A stretch of DNA of 64,000 nt, from positions 21,225 through 85,224 of the forward strand of contig JAFXDE010000057.1 in the NCBI GenBank assembly GCA_017516315.1, given 5' to 3'. Each line of letters opens with the position of its first letter. Position 1 is the first letter of the stretch. Shown piece after piece: positions 40,885 to 49,121 of this stretch. Source of the stretch: Clostridia bacterium (GTDB taxonomy: Bacteria > Bacillota > Clostridia > Oscillospirales > Acutalibacteraceae). The position numbers and the translations under genes are program-made. The notes under the pieces were generated by a model. The model searched no databases. It worked only from the letters and a program-made list of their open reading frames with translations, and was not told where the DNA came from.

Positions 40885-41913
40885 ATGAAAAAGTTTTTAA
40901 AATCAGACCTTAACGCTCTTCTTGATATTATTAGTGAAAAGGAAAGAATTTATCTTCCCGTTTCTGAAGCAGGTCAGACAAACTACGCTATATATAATGA
41001 AAACAGCAAGGTTGATCTTGATACTCTCAAAACCGTAAAGAGCGCCAAGGAGGTATTCTTTCCTCAGAGCGAAACTCTTTACACCGCCTTTATGGACGGC
41101 AAAAAAATCCGTATCGCACAGGAAGAGCTCGAAAAAGAAGAGTTTGTTCTTTTCGGTGTAAAGGCCTGCGATGTCAGAGGTATAGAGGTTCTTGACAAGG
41201 TTTTCCTTTCAGAGCCCGTTGACTCCTTCTATAAGGCAAGAAGAGACCACGGTGTTATCGTTGCTCTCGCCTGCGGTGAGCCTGAAGAAAGCTGCTTCTG
41301 TAAGGCCTTCGGTATCGACTGTGCCGAGCCTGAGGGCGATGTAGCTCTTTATGACTGCGGTGATTATTATTTCTGGGATGTAAAGACAGAAAAGGGTACA
41401 GCTCTTACCGAAAAATGTGCTTCTGTTCTCTCCGATGCCGAGGAGGCTCCCGTAAAAGAAAAGCAGGAAGAAATCAGAAAAATCGTTTCCCTTCTTCCTT
41501 ATATGAATATCTCCCTTGATTCCTGGAAGGGTGCAACTACTGACGAAAAGTTCAATTCCGATGTATGGGAGGAGCTTTATAAGCCCTGTCTTGCCTGCGG
41601 CACATGTACCTTCGTTTGTCCCACCTGTCAGTGCTATGACATAAAGGACTATAAAACAAAGAACGGCGTACAGCGTTACCGCTGCTGGGACTCCTGTATG
41701 TATTCCGATTTCACTATGATGGCTCACGGTAATAACAGAACAAGTCAGCTTCAGCGCTTCCGTCAGAGATTTATGCACAAGCTTGTTTACTTCCCTGCAA
41801 ATAACGACGGTATGTTCTCCTGCGTCGGCTGCGGCAGATGTGTCGATAAGTGTCCTGCAGCAGCGAATATTATCAAGGTAATCAAGGCATTTGAAAAGGA
41901 GGGCAACAGATAA
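40885..41913 (+). CDS. 4Fe-4S dicluster subunit, AsrA/HydB-like (Flx-type)
   Basis: 342 residues. The N-terminal domain (FVLFGVKACDVRGI, with ACGEPEESCFC) matches the beta subunits of sulfhydrogenase and anaerobic sulfite reductase. Two ferredoxin motifs follow (CLACGTCTFVC and CVGCGRCVDKC). The start ATG at 40885 is placed by GAAAGGAGA; a longer frame overlapping the previous gene is rejected. It touches the next gene by one base. It probably forms the electron path between the flavoprotein at 41913 and FlxD/HdrA. Confidence 0.82.
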   Translation: MKKFLKSDLNALLDIISEKERIYLPVSEAGQTNYAIYNENSKVDLDTLKTVKSAKEVFFPQSETLYTAFMDGKKIRIAQEELEKEEFVLFGVKACDVRGIEVLDKVFLSEPVDSFYKARRDHGVIVALACGEPEESCFCKAFGIDCAEPEGDVALYDCGDYYFWDVKTEKGTALTEKCASVLSDAEEAPVKEKQEEIRKIVSLLPYMNISLDSWKGATTDEKFNSDVWEELYKPCLACGTCTFVCPTCQCYDIKDYKTKNGVQRYRCWDSCMYSDFTMMAHGNNRTSQLQRFRQRFMHKLVYFPANNDGMFSCVGCGRCVDKCPAAANIIKVIKAFEKEGNR

Positions 41914-42767
41914 TGTGCGATTGTAAATGTCACGAAAATTATAATCTTGACACACTTGTACCTCTGGTAGGTGTGGTTACGGATATCCGTCAGGAAACTC
42001 CCGACGTAAAAACCTTCAGAGTAAATGCTCCCGAAGGCGGAAAGCTTTTCGAGCATATGCCCGGTCAGTGTGCTATGCTTTCAGTTCCCGGTGTCGGTGA
42101 GGCTATGTTCTCTATTACCTCTTCACCCACCAATAAGGAATATCAGGAATTCAGCATTAAAAAGTGCGGTGTTCTTACCGATTATCTCCACGAGCTTGAG
42201 GTTGGTGACGAAATCACCGTAAGAGGTCCCTACGGTAACGCTTTCCCCGTGGAAACAGAGCTTAAGGGAAAGGACCTTCTCTTCGTTGCCGGCGGTATCG
42301 GTCTCGCACCCCTTCGTTCCGTTATCAATTATGTGCTTGATAATCGCGAAAACTACGGCAAGGTAGACATTCTTTACGGCTCCCGTTCCGCTGATGACCT
42401 CGTTCAGCTCAAGGAAATCCAGGAAAAGTGGATGAATGCAAAGGATGTAAATGTTTATCTTACCATCGACAGACCCCAGGAGGGCTGGGACGGTCATGTA
42501 GGCTTCGTTCCCGCTTATCTTAAGGAGCTTGAGCTTTCAGCGGATAAGACTGTTCTTGTCTGCGGTCCGCCGATTATGATTAAGTTTGTTCTTGCTGCCC
42601 TTACTGAAATGGGCTTTTCAAAGGAGCAGGCATATACTACTCTCGAGCTTCGTATGAAGTGCGGCGTAGGTAAATGCGGCAGATGTAACATCGGCTCCAA
42701 GTATGTATGTAAGGACGGACCCGTTTTCCGTTGTGACGAAGTAGACGAATTACCCGACGAGTATTAA
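41913..42767 (+). CDS. flxA: NAD(P)H-binding flavoprotein, FlxA/AsrB-like
   Basis: 284 residues. Ferredoxin-NADP-reductase fold: an FAD-binding barrel (TFRVNAP, MFSITSSP), then the NAD(P)-binding domain (LLFVAGGIGLAPLRS, VLVCGPPIM), and a C-terminal 2Fe-2S site (CGVGKCGRC...C). It takes electrons from NADH or NADPH and passes them to the iron-sulfur subunits. The same protein type is the NAD(P)H entry point in FlxABCD-HdrABC and gamma subunits of sulfhydrogenases. The sequence does not settle NADH versus NADPH. Confidence 0.85.
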   Translation: MCDCKCHENYNLDTLVPLVGVVTDIRQETPDVKTFRVNAPEGGKLFEHMPGQCAMLSVPGVGEAMFSITSSPTNKEYQEFSIKKCGVLTDYLHELEVGDEITVRGPYGNAFPVETELKGKDLLFVAGGIGLAPLRSVINYVLDNRENYGKVDILYGSRSADDLVQLKEIQEKWMNAKDVNVYLTIDRPQEGWDGHVGFVPAYLKELELSADKTVLVCGPPIMIKFVLAALTEMGFSKEQAYTTLELRMKCGVGKCGRCNIGSKYVCKDGPVFRCDEVDELPDEY

Positions 42768-42788
42768 TCTGGAAAGGACATTATAAAT

Positions 42789-43463
42789 ATGAGCAATTTA
42801 GTAAATGTATATTTTTTCGGTAAAAAGTATGAAGTACCGGGCGAAATGACCATTATGACTGCTATGGAATATGCAGGCTATACTCTCTCCAGAGGCTGCG
42901 GCTGCCGTCACGGCTTCTGCGGTGCCTGTGCCACCATTTACAGAATCAAGGGTGACAATACTCTCAGAACCTGTCTTGCCTGTCAGAAGCAGGTTGAGGA
43001 TGGTATGTATGTAGCATCTATTCCCTTCTTCCCCACAGACAAGAGAATCTACGATATCAACGAGACAAAGCCCACAGAAAAGGTTATGATGGAGCTTTAT
43101 CCCGAGATTTACAGCTGTATCGGCTGTAATGCCTGCACAAACGCTTGTACTCAGGACCTTAATGTAATGCAGTACATCGCTTATGCACAGAGAGGCGAAT
43201 ACGAGAAGTGTGCTGAGGAATCCTTCGACTGTGTAGCCTGCGGCTGCTGCAGCGTAAGATGTCCTGCAGAAATCTCTCATCCTATGGTAGGTCTTCTTGC
43301 CAGACGTATGGTCGGCAAGTACATCGCTCCCGAAACTGAGCATCTTCACACCAGAGTAGAAGAAATCAATAAGGGCGCTTATGATGAGCTTATCGAAAGC
43401 ATTATGCAAAAGCCCATCACAGAAATGAAAGAACTCTACAATACCAGAGAAATCGAGAAATAA
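42789..43463 (+). CDS. frdB: fumarate reductase/succinate dehydrogenase-type iron-sulfur subunit
   Basis: 224 residues. The N-terminal plant-type 2Fe-2S site is C37, C39, C44, C47 and C62/C65 (CGCRHGFCGAC...CLAC). The C-terminal domain has two cluster motifs (CIGCNACTNAC and CVACGCCSVRC). It lacks the HdrB-like CCG extension of methanogen TfrB and the quinone-site context of membrane Frd. No membrane anchor subunits are encoded nearby. It should connect the Hdr module to the flavoprotein encoded 14 bp downstream. Confidence 0.85.
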   Translation: MSNLVNVYFFGKKYEVPGEMTIMTAMEYAGYTLSRGCGCRHGFCGACATIYRIKGDNTLRTCLACQKQVEDGMYVASIPFFPTDKRIYDINETKPTEKVMMELYPEIYSCIGCNACTNACTQDLNVMQYIAYAQRGEYEKCAEESFDCVACGCCSVRCPAEISHPMVGLLARRMVGKYIAPETEHLHTRVEEINKGAYDELIESIMQKPITEMKELYNTREIEK

Positions 43464-43477
43464 GGAGGGAAAATCCA

Positions 43478-45076
43478 ATGTTTACAGCTGATATGCTCGA
43501 ATCAATAAAAAAGGTTGAAGCAACCAGAGAAGAAAGAATGAAGACAGAGCCCCGCAGAATGACTGCTGAGGAAAAGGAGACCCTTCTTAAGGAATATCAT
43601 CCCGACTACCGTGCAGACGGCTTTGCTGAAATCAAGATAGGTCCCAATAAGGGCCAGAAGGCTCCCAAAGAGCTCACAGACCTTCTTCATTCAAACAGCA
43701 GACTTTTAAAGACACCGGTTGACCTTTCAAAGGTTGACTATGAAACAGATGTTCTCGTTATCGGCGGCGGCGGTGCAGGCTCATCTGCAGCTATCGAAGC
43801 TAACGAAGCAGGCGCTGATGTAATGATCGTTACAAAGCTCCGTATCGGTGACGCCAACACAATGATGGCTGAAGGCGGTATCCAGGCAGCTGACAAGGAA
43901 AACGACTCTCCCGTACAGCATTATCTTGATGCTTTCGGCGGCGGTCACTTCGCAGCAAGACCCGAGCTTCTCAGAAGACTCGTTATGGAAGCTCCCGACG
44001 CTATCAGATGGCTTAATGACCTGGGCGTTATGTTCGACAAGGAAGAGGACGGCAGAATGGTTACTACCCACGGCGGCGGTACCTCGAGAAAGAGAATGCA
44101 CGCATGTAAGGACTATTCAGGTGCAGAGATTATGAGAAACCTCCGTGACGAGGTTCTCAACAGAAACATTCCCGTTATCGAATTCACCTCAGCAGTTGAG
44201 CTTATCAAGGACGATAAGGGTCAGGTAGCAGGTGCTGTTCTCCTCAATATGGAAACAGGTGACTACCTCGTAGCTAAGGCTAAGACAGTAGTTATCGCTA
44301 CCGGCGGTGCAGGCAGACTTCACTACCAGAACTTCCCCACCTCAAACCACTATGGTGCTACAGCTGACGGTCTCGTACTCGGCTACAGATGCGGCGCACC
44401 TCTTCTTTATCAGGATACTATCCAGTATCATCCCACAGGCGTTGCTTATCCCTCACAGCTTTTCGGTGCTCTCGTAACCGAGAAGGTTCGTTCACTCGGC
44501 GCAATGCTTGTTAACAAAGACGGTGAAGCTTATGCTCATCCTCTCGAAACCAGAGACGTTTCCGCATCCGCGATTATCCGTGAATGTGCTAACGGAAGAG
44601 GCGTAGATACTCCTCTCGGCAGCGGTGTATGGCTTGACACTCCGATGATCGAAATTCTCGGCGGTGAAGGCACTATCGAAAAGAGAATCCCCGCTATGAT
44701 GCGTATGTATCTTAACTACGGCATCGATATGAGAAAAGAGCCCATACTCGTTTATCCCACACTTCACTATCAGAACGGCGGTCTTGAAATCGGCGGTGAC
44801 GGCTTTACCAAGGCTATTCCCAATCTTCTTGTTGCCGGTGAAGCAGTAGGCGGTATCCACGGCAGAAACAGACTTATGGGTAACTCTCTTCTCGACATCA
44901 TCGTATTCGGCAGAAACGCAGGTAAGGCTGCAGCTGCTAAGGCCAAGAGTGTAGAGCTCGGTGCGATGAATCTTGACCACATCGTTTCTTATGCCAAGGA
45001 GCTCGAAGAAGCAGGTCTTGCTACAGATGCAGTATCACCCCTTCTTCTTCCTAAATATGCAAGACACGAAAGATAA
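43478..45076 (+). CDS. frdA: fumarate reductase flavoprotein subunit, soluble type
   Basis: 532 residues. It reduces fumarate to succinate at FAD. FAD motif IGGGGAGSSAA, MMAEGGIQAA, active-site elements HPTG, VTEKVR, TRDVSAS, LHYQNGG and GRNRLMGNSL are in order, so fumarate chemistry is expected. At the place where membrane FrdA/SdhA carry the His that binds FAD covalently (HTVAAEGG) this protein has Asn (NTMMAEGG), so FAD should be noncovalent, as in soluble fumarate reductases and L-aspartate oxidase. It is followed 14 bp later by fumarase. Aspartate oxidase is unlikely given the paired FrdB. Confidence 0.88.
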   Translation: MFTADMLESIKKVEATREERMKTEPRRMTAEEKETLLKEYHPDYRADGFAEIKIGPNKGQKAPKELTDLLHSNSRLLKTPVDLSKVDYETDVLVIGGGGAGSSAAIEANEAGADVMIVTKLRIGDANTMMAEGGIQAADKENDSPVQHYLDAFGGGHFAARPELLRRLVMEAPDAIRWLNDLGVMFDKEEDGRMVTTHGGGTSRKRMHACKDYSGAEIMRNLRDEVLNRNIPVIEFTSAVELIKDDKGQVAGAVLLNMETGDYLVAKAKTVVIATGGAGRLHYQNFPTSNHYGATADGLVLGYRCGAPLLYQDTIQYHPTGVAYPSQLFGALVTEKVRSLGAMLVNKDGEAYAHPLETRDVSASAIIRECANGRGVDTPLGSGVWLDTPMIEILGGEGTIEKRIPAMMRMYLNYGIDMRKEPILVYPTLHYQNGGLEIGGDGFTKAIPNLLVAGEAVGGIHGRNRLMGNSLLDIIVFGRNAGKAAAAKAKSVELGAMNLDHIVSYAKELEEAGLATDAVSPLLLPKYARHER

Positions 45077-45090
45077 GGAGGACTTTTCAA

Positions 45091-45933
45091 ATGCGCGAAA
45101 TCAGCACAGATATTATCAGAGACACTATTGAAAAGCTTTGTATCGAAGCTAACTGCCACCTTCCCGGTGACGTAAAGTGTGCCATCGAATCCTGCCGTAA
45201 GTGTGAAGACGGACTTATTGCTCAGGGTGTTCTCGATGACATCATCGAAAACTATAAAATCGCTGACAATGAAAATGTACCCATCTGTCAGGATACAGGT
45301 ATGGCTTGTGTATTCCTTGAAATCGGTCAGGATGTACACATCGTAGGTGAAAACCTTGCGGACGCTGTAAACGAAGGTGTTCGTAGAGGCTACGATAAGG
45401 GTTATCTCCGTAAGAGTGTAGTTAAGGACCCCATCAGAAGAGGTAACACAGGTGACAACACACCCGCTATGCTCTACACAGAAATCGTTCCCGGCGAAAA
45501 CATTAAAATTACTGTAGGTCCTAAGGGCTTCGGCAGTGAAAACATGAGCGCCATCCGTATGTTCAAGCCCTCCGCAGGTCTTCAGGGCATTAAGGATTTC
45601 ATCATCGAAACAGTCGAAACAGCAGGTCCTAACCCCTGTCCTCCTATGGTAGTAGGTGTAGGTATCGGCGGTACCTTCGACAAGGCTGCTCTTTTAGCTA
45701 AGAAGGCTCTTATGAGACCCATCGACTCCGAAAATCCCGATCCCTACTATGCAGATCTTGAAAAGGAAATGCTCGAAAAGATCAACGAGCTCGGCATCGG
45801 ACCTCAGGGCTTCGGCGGTAAGACCACAGCTATCGGTCTTAACATCGAAACTCTTCCCACTCTCATCGCAGGTATGCCTTGTGCCATCAACATTAACTGC
45901 CACGTAACACGTCATCAGTCGGAGGTAATCTAA
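45091..45933 (+). CDS. fumA: fumarate hydratase class I, alpha subunit
   Basis: 280 residues. Fe-S hydro-lyase alpha domain: [10 protein letters not shown] holds one cluster Cys, with [10 protein letters not shown] and [12 protein letters not shown] downstream and [17 protein letters not shown] near residues 184-200. With the beta subunit it interconverts malate and fumarate via a 4Fe-4S cluster. L(+)-tartrate dehydratase uses the same two-subunit layout, but direct linkage to fumarate reductase favours fumarase. Ribosome site AAGGAGGA. The beta subunit begins one base after this stop. Confidence 0.92.
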   Translation: MREISTDIIRDTIEKLCIEANCHLPGDVKCAIESCRKCEDGLIAQGVLDDIIENYKIADNENVPICQDTGMACVFLEIGQDVHIVGENLADAVNEGVRRGYDKGYLRKSVVKDPIRRGNTGDNTPAMLYTEIVPGENIKITVGPKGFGSENMSAIRMFKPSAGLQGIKDFIIETVETAGPNPCPPMVVGVGIGGTFDKAALLAKKALMRPIDSENPDPYYADLEKEMLEKINELGIGPQGFGGKTTAIGLNIETLPTLIAGMPCAININCHVTRHQSEVI

Positions 45934-45934
45934 A

Positions 45935-46492
45935 ATGGAAAAGAAAATTACATTACCCCTCACCGAGGAAATCGCCAAGACCCTCAAGGCAGGCGACAGA
46001 GTTCTTCTTACAGGTATTATCTACACCTCCAGAGATGCAGGTCACAAGAGAATGTGTGAAGCTCTCGCAAGAGGCGAAGAATTACCCATCGATCCCATGA
46101 ATGCTACCATCTACTATGTTGGTCCTACACCTGCCAAGCCCGGTACGGTTATCGGCTCAGCAGGTCCCACAACCAGCGGCCGTATGGATGCTTATGCTCC
46201 TACAATGATGTCCGTCGGTGCCAGAGGTATGATAGGTAAAGGTGCAAGACTTCCCGAAGTAGTAGACGCTATGAAAAAATACTCCGGCGTTTACTTCGGT
46301 GCTATCGGCGGCGCAGGTGCTCTCCTTGCTAAGTGCATCAAGAGCGCAAAGCTCATCGCATACGAGGATCTCGGTGCAGAGGCACTCCGTGAGCTTTATG
46401 TTGAGGATATGCCTCTCGTAGTTATTATTGACAGCGAGGGTAACAACCTTTACGAGCTCGGCAGAGAAGAATATCTTAACAGCAAGAAATGA
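45935..46492 (+). CDS. fumB: fumarate hydratase class I, beta subunit
   Basis: 185 residues. Fe-S hydro-lyase beta domain with LLTGIIYTSRDAGHKRM, IYYVGPTPAKPG and SAGPTTSGRMDAYAP. It completes the fumarase active site. It is the last gene of the 11-gene operon, with a perfect-stem hairpin right after the stop. A separately encoded beta subunit is normal for clostridial and archaeal fumarases. Confidence 0.92.
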   Translation: MEKKITLPLTEEIAKTLKAGDRVLLTGIIYTSRDAGHKRMCEALARGEELPIDPMNATIYYVGPTPAKPGTVIGSAGPTTSGRMDAYAPTMMSVGARGMIGKGARLPEVVDAMKKYSGVYFGAIGGAGALLAKCIKSAKLIAYEDLGAEALRELYVEDMPLVVIIDSEGNNLYELGREEYLNSKK

Positions 46493-46500
46493 TTATAAAC

Positions 46501-46534
46501 AAAGAACCGCCGTGGTAAAAAACGGCGGTTCTTT
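46501..46534 (+). terminator. terminator of the hdr-flx-frd-fum operon
   Basis: A perfect 13-bp stem AAAGAACCGCCGT/ACGGCGGTTCTTT with an 8-base loop. The T tract is short. Confidence 0.75.
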
Positions 46535-46571
46535 GCATTAGTTCGGCTACTATCTTTTTTAGTGGAATTTC

Positions 46572-46620
46572 AGCCTCTCCTGAAAGGAGAGGTGGCAGCC
46601 ATTAGGCTGACGGAGAGGTT
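46572..46620 (+). repeat. GGAGAGGT repeat, full copy
   Basis: GCCTCTCCTGAAAGGAGAGG, TG, variable hairpin GCAGCC-ATTA-GGCTGA, CGGAGAGGTT. Confidence 0.65.
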
Positions 46621-46679
46621 AAAAATCAAGGTTATGTATTTCTGTGTTTATTATTTTTTATGAAAAAGGAATGAAAGAG

Positions 46680-46708
46680 TTGTATTCTCACTTTTCAAAT
46701 GTTATAAT
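46680..46708 (+). promoter_or_regulatory. promoter of the AT-rich orphan at 46730
   Basis: TTGTAT, 17-bp spacer, TATAAT (46703-46708). Confidence 0.7.
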
Positions 46709-46729
46709 TGTCAACGGAGATGATTTAAT

Positions 46730-47182
46730 ATGAAACTAAAAAAGATTCTGATTACTGTCTTGATAATTTTTTTAATCGGTAGTATAGTTTATGTTTTTTC
46801 TTCTGAAGAGGAAAATATTAGTGATATAAAAATTGCACAAGGATATTATGATTGTGCAGTAAATGAAAAGGTTGTTCCCGGTGATGCCATTTGTTATTCC
46901 GAATACTATTATAATGCTGATATTTCGAATGATATTAAAGGCATGTATTTGTCAGTAAATGCTGAAAATATATCTGAAATAAAACACTATATGGAAAAGT
47001 TTGAAGACGAGTATCTTTATAGTGAGGACAAAGGCAACAAAGATTTTTCAGAAAAGCTGAATGAAGGCGATTATTATTTTCTCGATTCGGGATGTTCATC
47101 AGAGCTTTCCGATAATCATTTTAAACTCTACCATTATGACATTGAAAGTTATACTTTGTATTATATGTGGAGATGTCAATAA
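46730..47182 (+). CDS. membrane-anchored extracellular orphan protein
   Basis: 150 residues. A signal anchor at about 5-24 (ILITVLIIFLIGSIVYVF) is followed by an acidic, Tyr-rich soluble domain with four Cys. No family is recognised. Codon use is clearly more AT-rich (ATT, TAT, GAT, AAT, AAA) than in flanking genes, which suggests recent acquisition. It has its own promoter and an ACGGAGATG ribosome site. The aldo/keto reductase gene follows 14 bp later with no terminator between, so they may share a transcript. Confidence 0.6.
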   Translation: MKLKKILITVLIIFLIGSIVYVFSSEEENISDIKIAQGYYDCAVNEKVVPGDAICYSEYYYNADISNDIKGMYLSVNAENISEIKHYMEKFEDEYLYSEDKGNKDFSEKLNEGDYYFLDSGCSSELSDNHFKLYHYDIESYTLYYMWRCQ

Positions 47183-47196
47183 AAAGGAGAATTCTT

Positions 47197-48117
47197 ATGA
47201 AATACATTACCCCCTTCACCCCCGAAGAAAAAATCTCCCAGGTAGCTCTCGGCTGTATGAGAATAGGCGATAAGACCGACAAAGAAATGGACTTCTACCT
47301 GGGTAATGCCGTAGAGCTTGGCTTTAACTACTTTGACCACGCAGACATTTACGGCAGAGGTAAATGCGAAGAGGTTTTCGGCGCGGCACTTAAGAGAAAT
47401 CCTACCCTTAAGGATAAAATCTTTATCCAGACCAAATGCTCAATTGTACCGGGCAAGATGTACGACTTTTCAAAGAAGCATATCATTTCATCTGTAGATG
47501 GCTCTTTAAAAAGACTCGGTGTGGACAGAGTTGACACTCTTCTGCTTCACCGTCCCGATTTACTTATGGAGCCCGATGAGGTGGCAGAAGCCTTCGATGA
47601 ATTAGAAAAGGCAGGTAAGGTAAAATATTTCGGTGTATCCAATCACAGTCCTATGCAGATTGAGCTGCTTAAAAAGAGCGTAAAACAGCCTTTACTCTTT
47701 AATCAGATGCAGTTGTCCGTTACTAATGCCGCTATGATTGCAAGCGGTGCAAATGTAAATCTTCCCAATAATGACGGTGTTAATTATGATGGCTATCTTC
47801 GTGATTACTGCCGACTGAATAATATTACTATCCAGCCCTGGTCACCCTTACAGTACGGCTTCATCGAGGGTAGCTTCCTTAAAAATAAAAAGTACAAGGA
47901 TTTGCACAAGGTAATCGATGAGGTGGCTGAAAAGTACGGTATCACCGACACAGGTGTGGCTATCGCGTGGCTTTTACGTCTTCCCGAAAAAATGCAGCCT
48001 ATAGTCGGCTCCACTAATCCCGAGAGAATAAGGGCAGTAGCCGAGGCGGCTGATGTGACCCTTTCCCGTGAGGACTGGTACAGAATTTACCTCGCCGCAG
48101 GATATAAATTACCGTAA
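47197..48117 (+). CDS. aldo/keto reductase
   Basis: 306 residues. It has the TIM-barrel AKR catalytic tetrad: Asp and Tyr in FDHADIYGRG, Lys in IFIQTKCS and His in LLLHRPD. The NADP-binding end is IVGSTNPERI. It reduces aldehydes or ketones with NADPH; the specific substrate is unknown. It is of the YdhF/oxidoreductase branch by layout. The start ATG at 47197 follows AAAAGGAGA; a longer frame into the preceding gene is rejected. Confidence 0.9.
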   Translation: MKYITPFTPEEKISQVALGCMRIGDKTDKEMDFYLGNAVELGFNYFDHADIYGRGKCEEVFGAALKRNPTLKDKIFIQTKCSIVPGKMYDFSKKHIISSVDGSLKRLGVDRVDTLLLHRPDLLMEPDEVAEAFDELEKAGKVKYFGVSNHSPMQIELLKKSVKQPLLFNQMQLSVTNAAMIASGANVNLPNNDGVNYDGYLRDYCRLNNITIQPWSPLQYGFIEGSFLKNKKYKDLHKVIDEVAEKYGITDTGVAIAWLLRLPEKMQPIVGSTNPERIRAVAEAADVTLSREDWYRIYLAAGYKLP

Positions 48118-48171
48118 ATCTCTCTTAAAAGGACATTTCACTGTGTATGTGATGACGGAGCAGAAAAGCTT

Positions 48172-48221
48172 GCCTATCCTGAAAGGAGAGGTGAATTTGC
48201 CGAGGCAAAGACGGAGAGGTT
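48172..48221 (+). repeat. GGAGAGGT repeat, full copy
   Basis: CCTATCCTGAAAGGAGAGG, TGAA, variable hairpin TTTGCC-GA-GGCAAA, GACGGAGAGGTT. Confidence 0.65.
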
Positions 48222-48244
48222 AATTCTTAAGATTTCCTTAATTT

Positions 48245-48276
48245 GACCGTAAGACTATTGCCTTGCGGTCTTTTTA
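48245..48276 (+). terminator. intrinsic terminator after the aldo/keto reductase gene
   Basis: GACCGTAAG/CTTGCGGTC stem, 8-base loop, TTTTT. Confidence 0.8.
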
Positions 48277-48313
48277 AGTGCTAAACTTAAGAAGGAAAAA
48301 GGATGGTGATATT

Positions 48314-49069
48314 ATGAAGAAAGCAGTTAAATACGCTTCTTTTATTTGCGGAGTGCTTCTTTGGGGTAACGGTCTTCTGATGTCGGTTATCGCCAATTTC
48401 AATATCGGTCTTGTGCCCGTGTACGGTCTCGGTGCCGTTCTGACAGCTTACGGAGTATTCTTTGATAAGATTAAAAAGAGGGTTGTTTTTGATGTGCTTT
48501 TAGGTGTGGGTATCTCTGCTCTGTTGGTTTTCGGTGTTTCTATTGCAGTTATCGGTAATAACGATACGGCAGATTATGAGGAAGAGACGGTTATCGTACT
48601 CGGCTGTGGTATAAGAGGGGAGAGAGTGAGCGTAGGTCTCGCCAAAAGACTCGATAAGGCTTATGAATACCACACAAAAAATTCCGATGCGGTAATTATC
48701 TGTTCGGGCGGTCAGGGTCCGCAGGAGAATATACCGGAAGCTCTCGCTATGAAGAGATATCTTGTCGAAAAGGGAGTACCCGAGGAAAAGATAATAATGG
48801 AGGACAAATCAACCTCCACCATAACGAACTTCAGAAATTCTTATGCGATTATGACAGAAAAGGGGATGTCAACCTCGTCGGTGGTTTTCGTCACTAACGG
48901 TTATCATGTTTACCGTTCCTCCTGGTATGCAAAGAACGAAGGCTTCCTTGAAGCGTCACATCTGGGAACAGATATAATATGGTACACGGTGCCGATGAAC
49001 TATATGAGAGAAATGCTCGCCATAGTCAAAATGTGGGTAATAGACCAACGCTCTCCTCAGACAATATGA
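48314..49069 (+). CDS. YdcF/SanA-type DUF218 membrane protein
   Basis: 251 residues. Three N-terminal membrane segments (about 4-24, 28-48, 54-78) precede a DUF218 domain (VIVLGCGIRGERVSVGLAKRL, ICSGGQGPQENIPEA, STSTITNFRNS, VTNGYHVYRS). DUF218 proteins (SanA, ElyC, YdcF) are linked to envelope integrity and peptidoglycan/undecaprenyl metabolism. No exact reaction is established. The start ATG at 48314 follows AAGGATGGTG. Confidence 0.85.
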   Translation: MKKAVKYASFICGVLLWGNGLLMSVIANFNIGLVPVYGLGAVLTAYGVFFDKIKKRVVFDVLLGVGISALLVFGVSIAVIGNNDTADYEEETVIVLGCGIRGERVSVGLAKRLDKAYEYHTKNSDAVIICSGGQGPQENIPEALAMKRYLVEKGVPEEKIIMEDKSTSTITNFRNSYAIMTEKGMSTSSVVFVTNGYHVYRSSWYAKNEGFLEASHLGTDIIWYTVPMNYMREMLAIVKMWVIDQRSPQTI

Positions 49070-49070
49070 C

Positions 49071-49101
49071 AAAAAAACACCGCAGACTGAATCTGCGGTG
49101 T
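49071..49101. terminator. bidirectional terminator between convergent genes
   Basis: A perfect 10-bp stem ACACCGCAGA/TCTGCGGTGT with a 5-base loop. Seven T follow on the minus strand, so it mainly serves the transporter gene at 49122. Confidence 0.85.
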
Positions 49102-49121
49102 AAAATTTTATCTTGCCCTAA

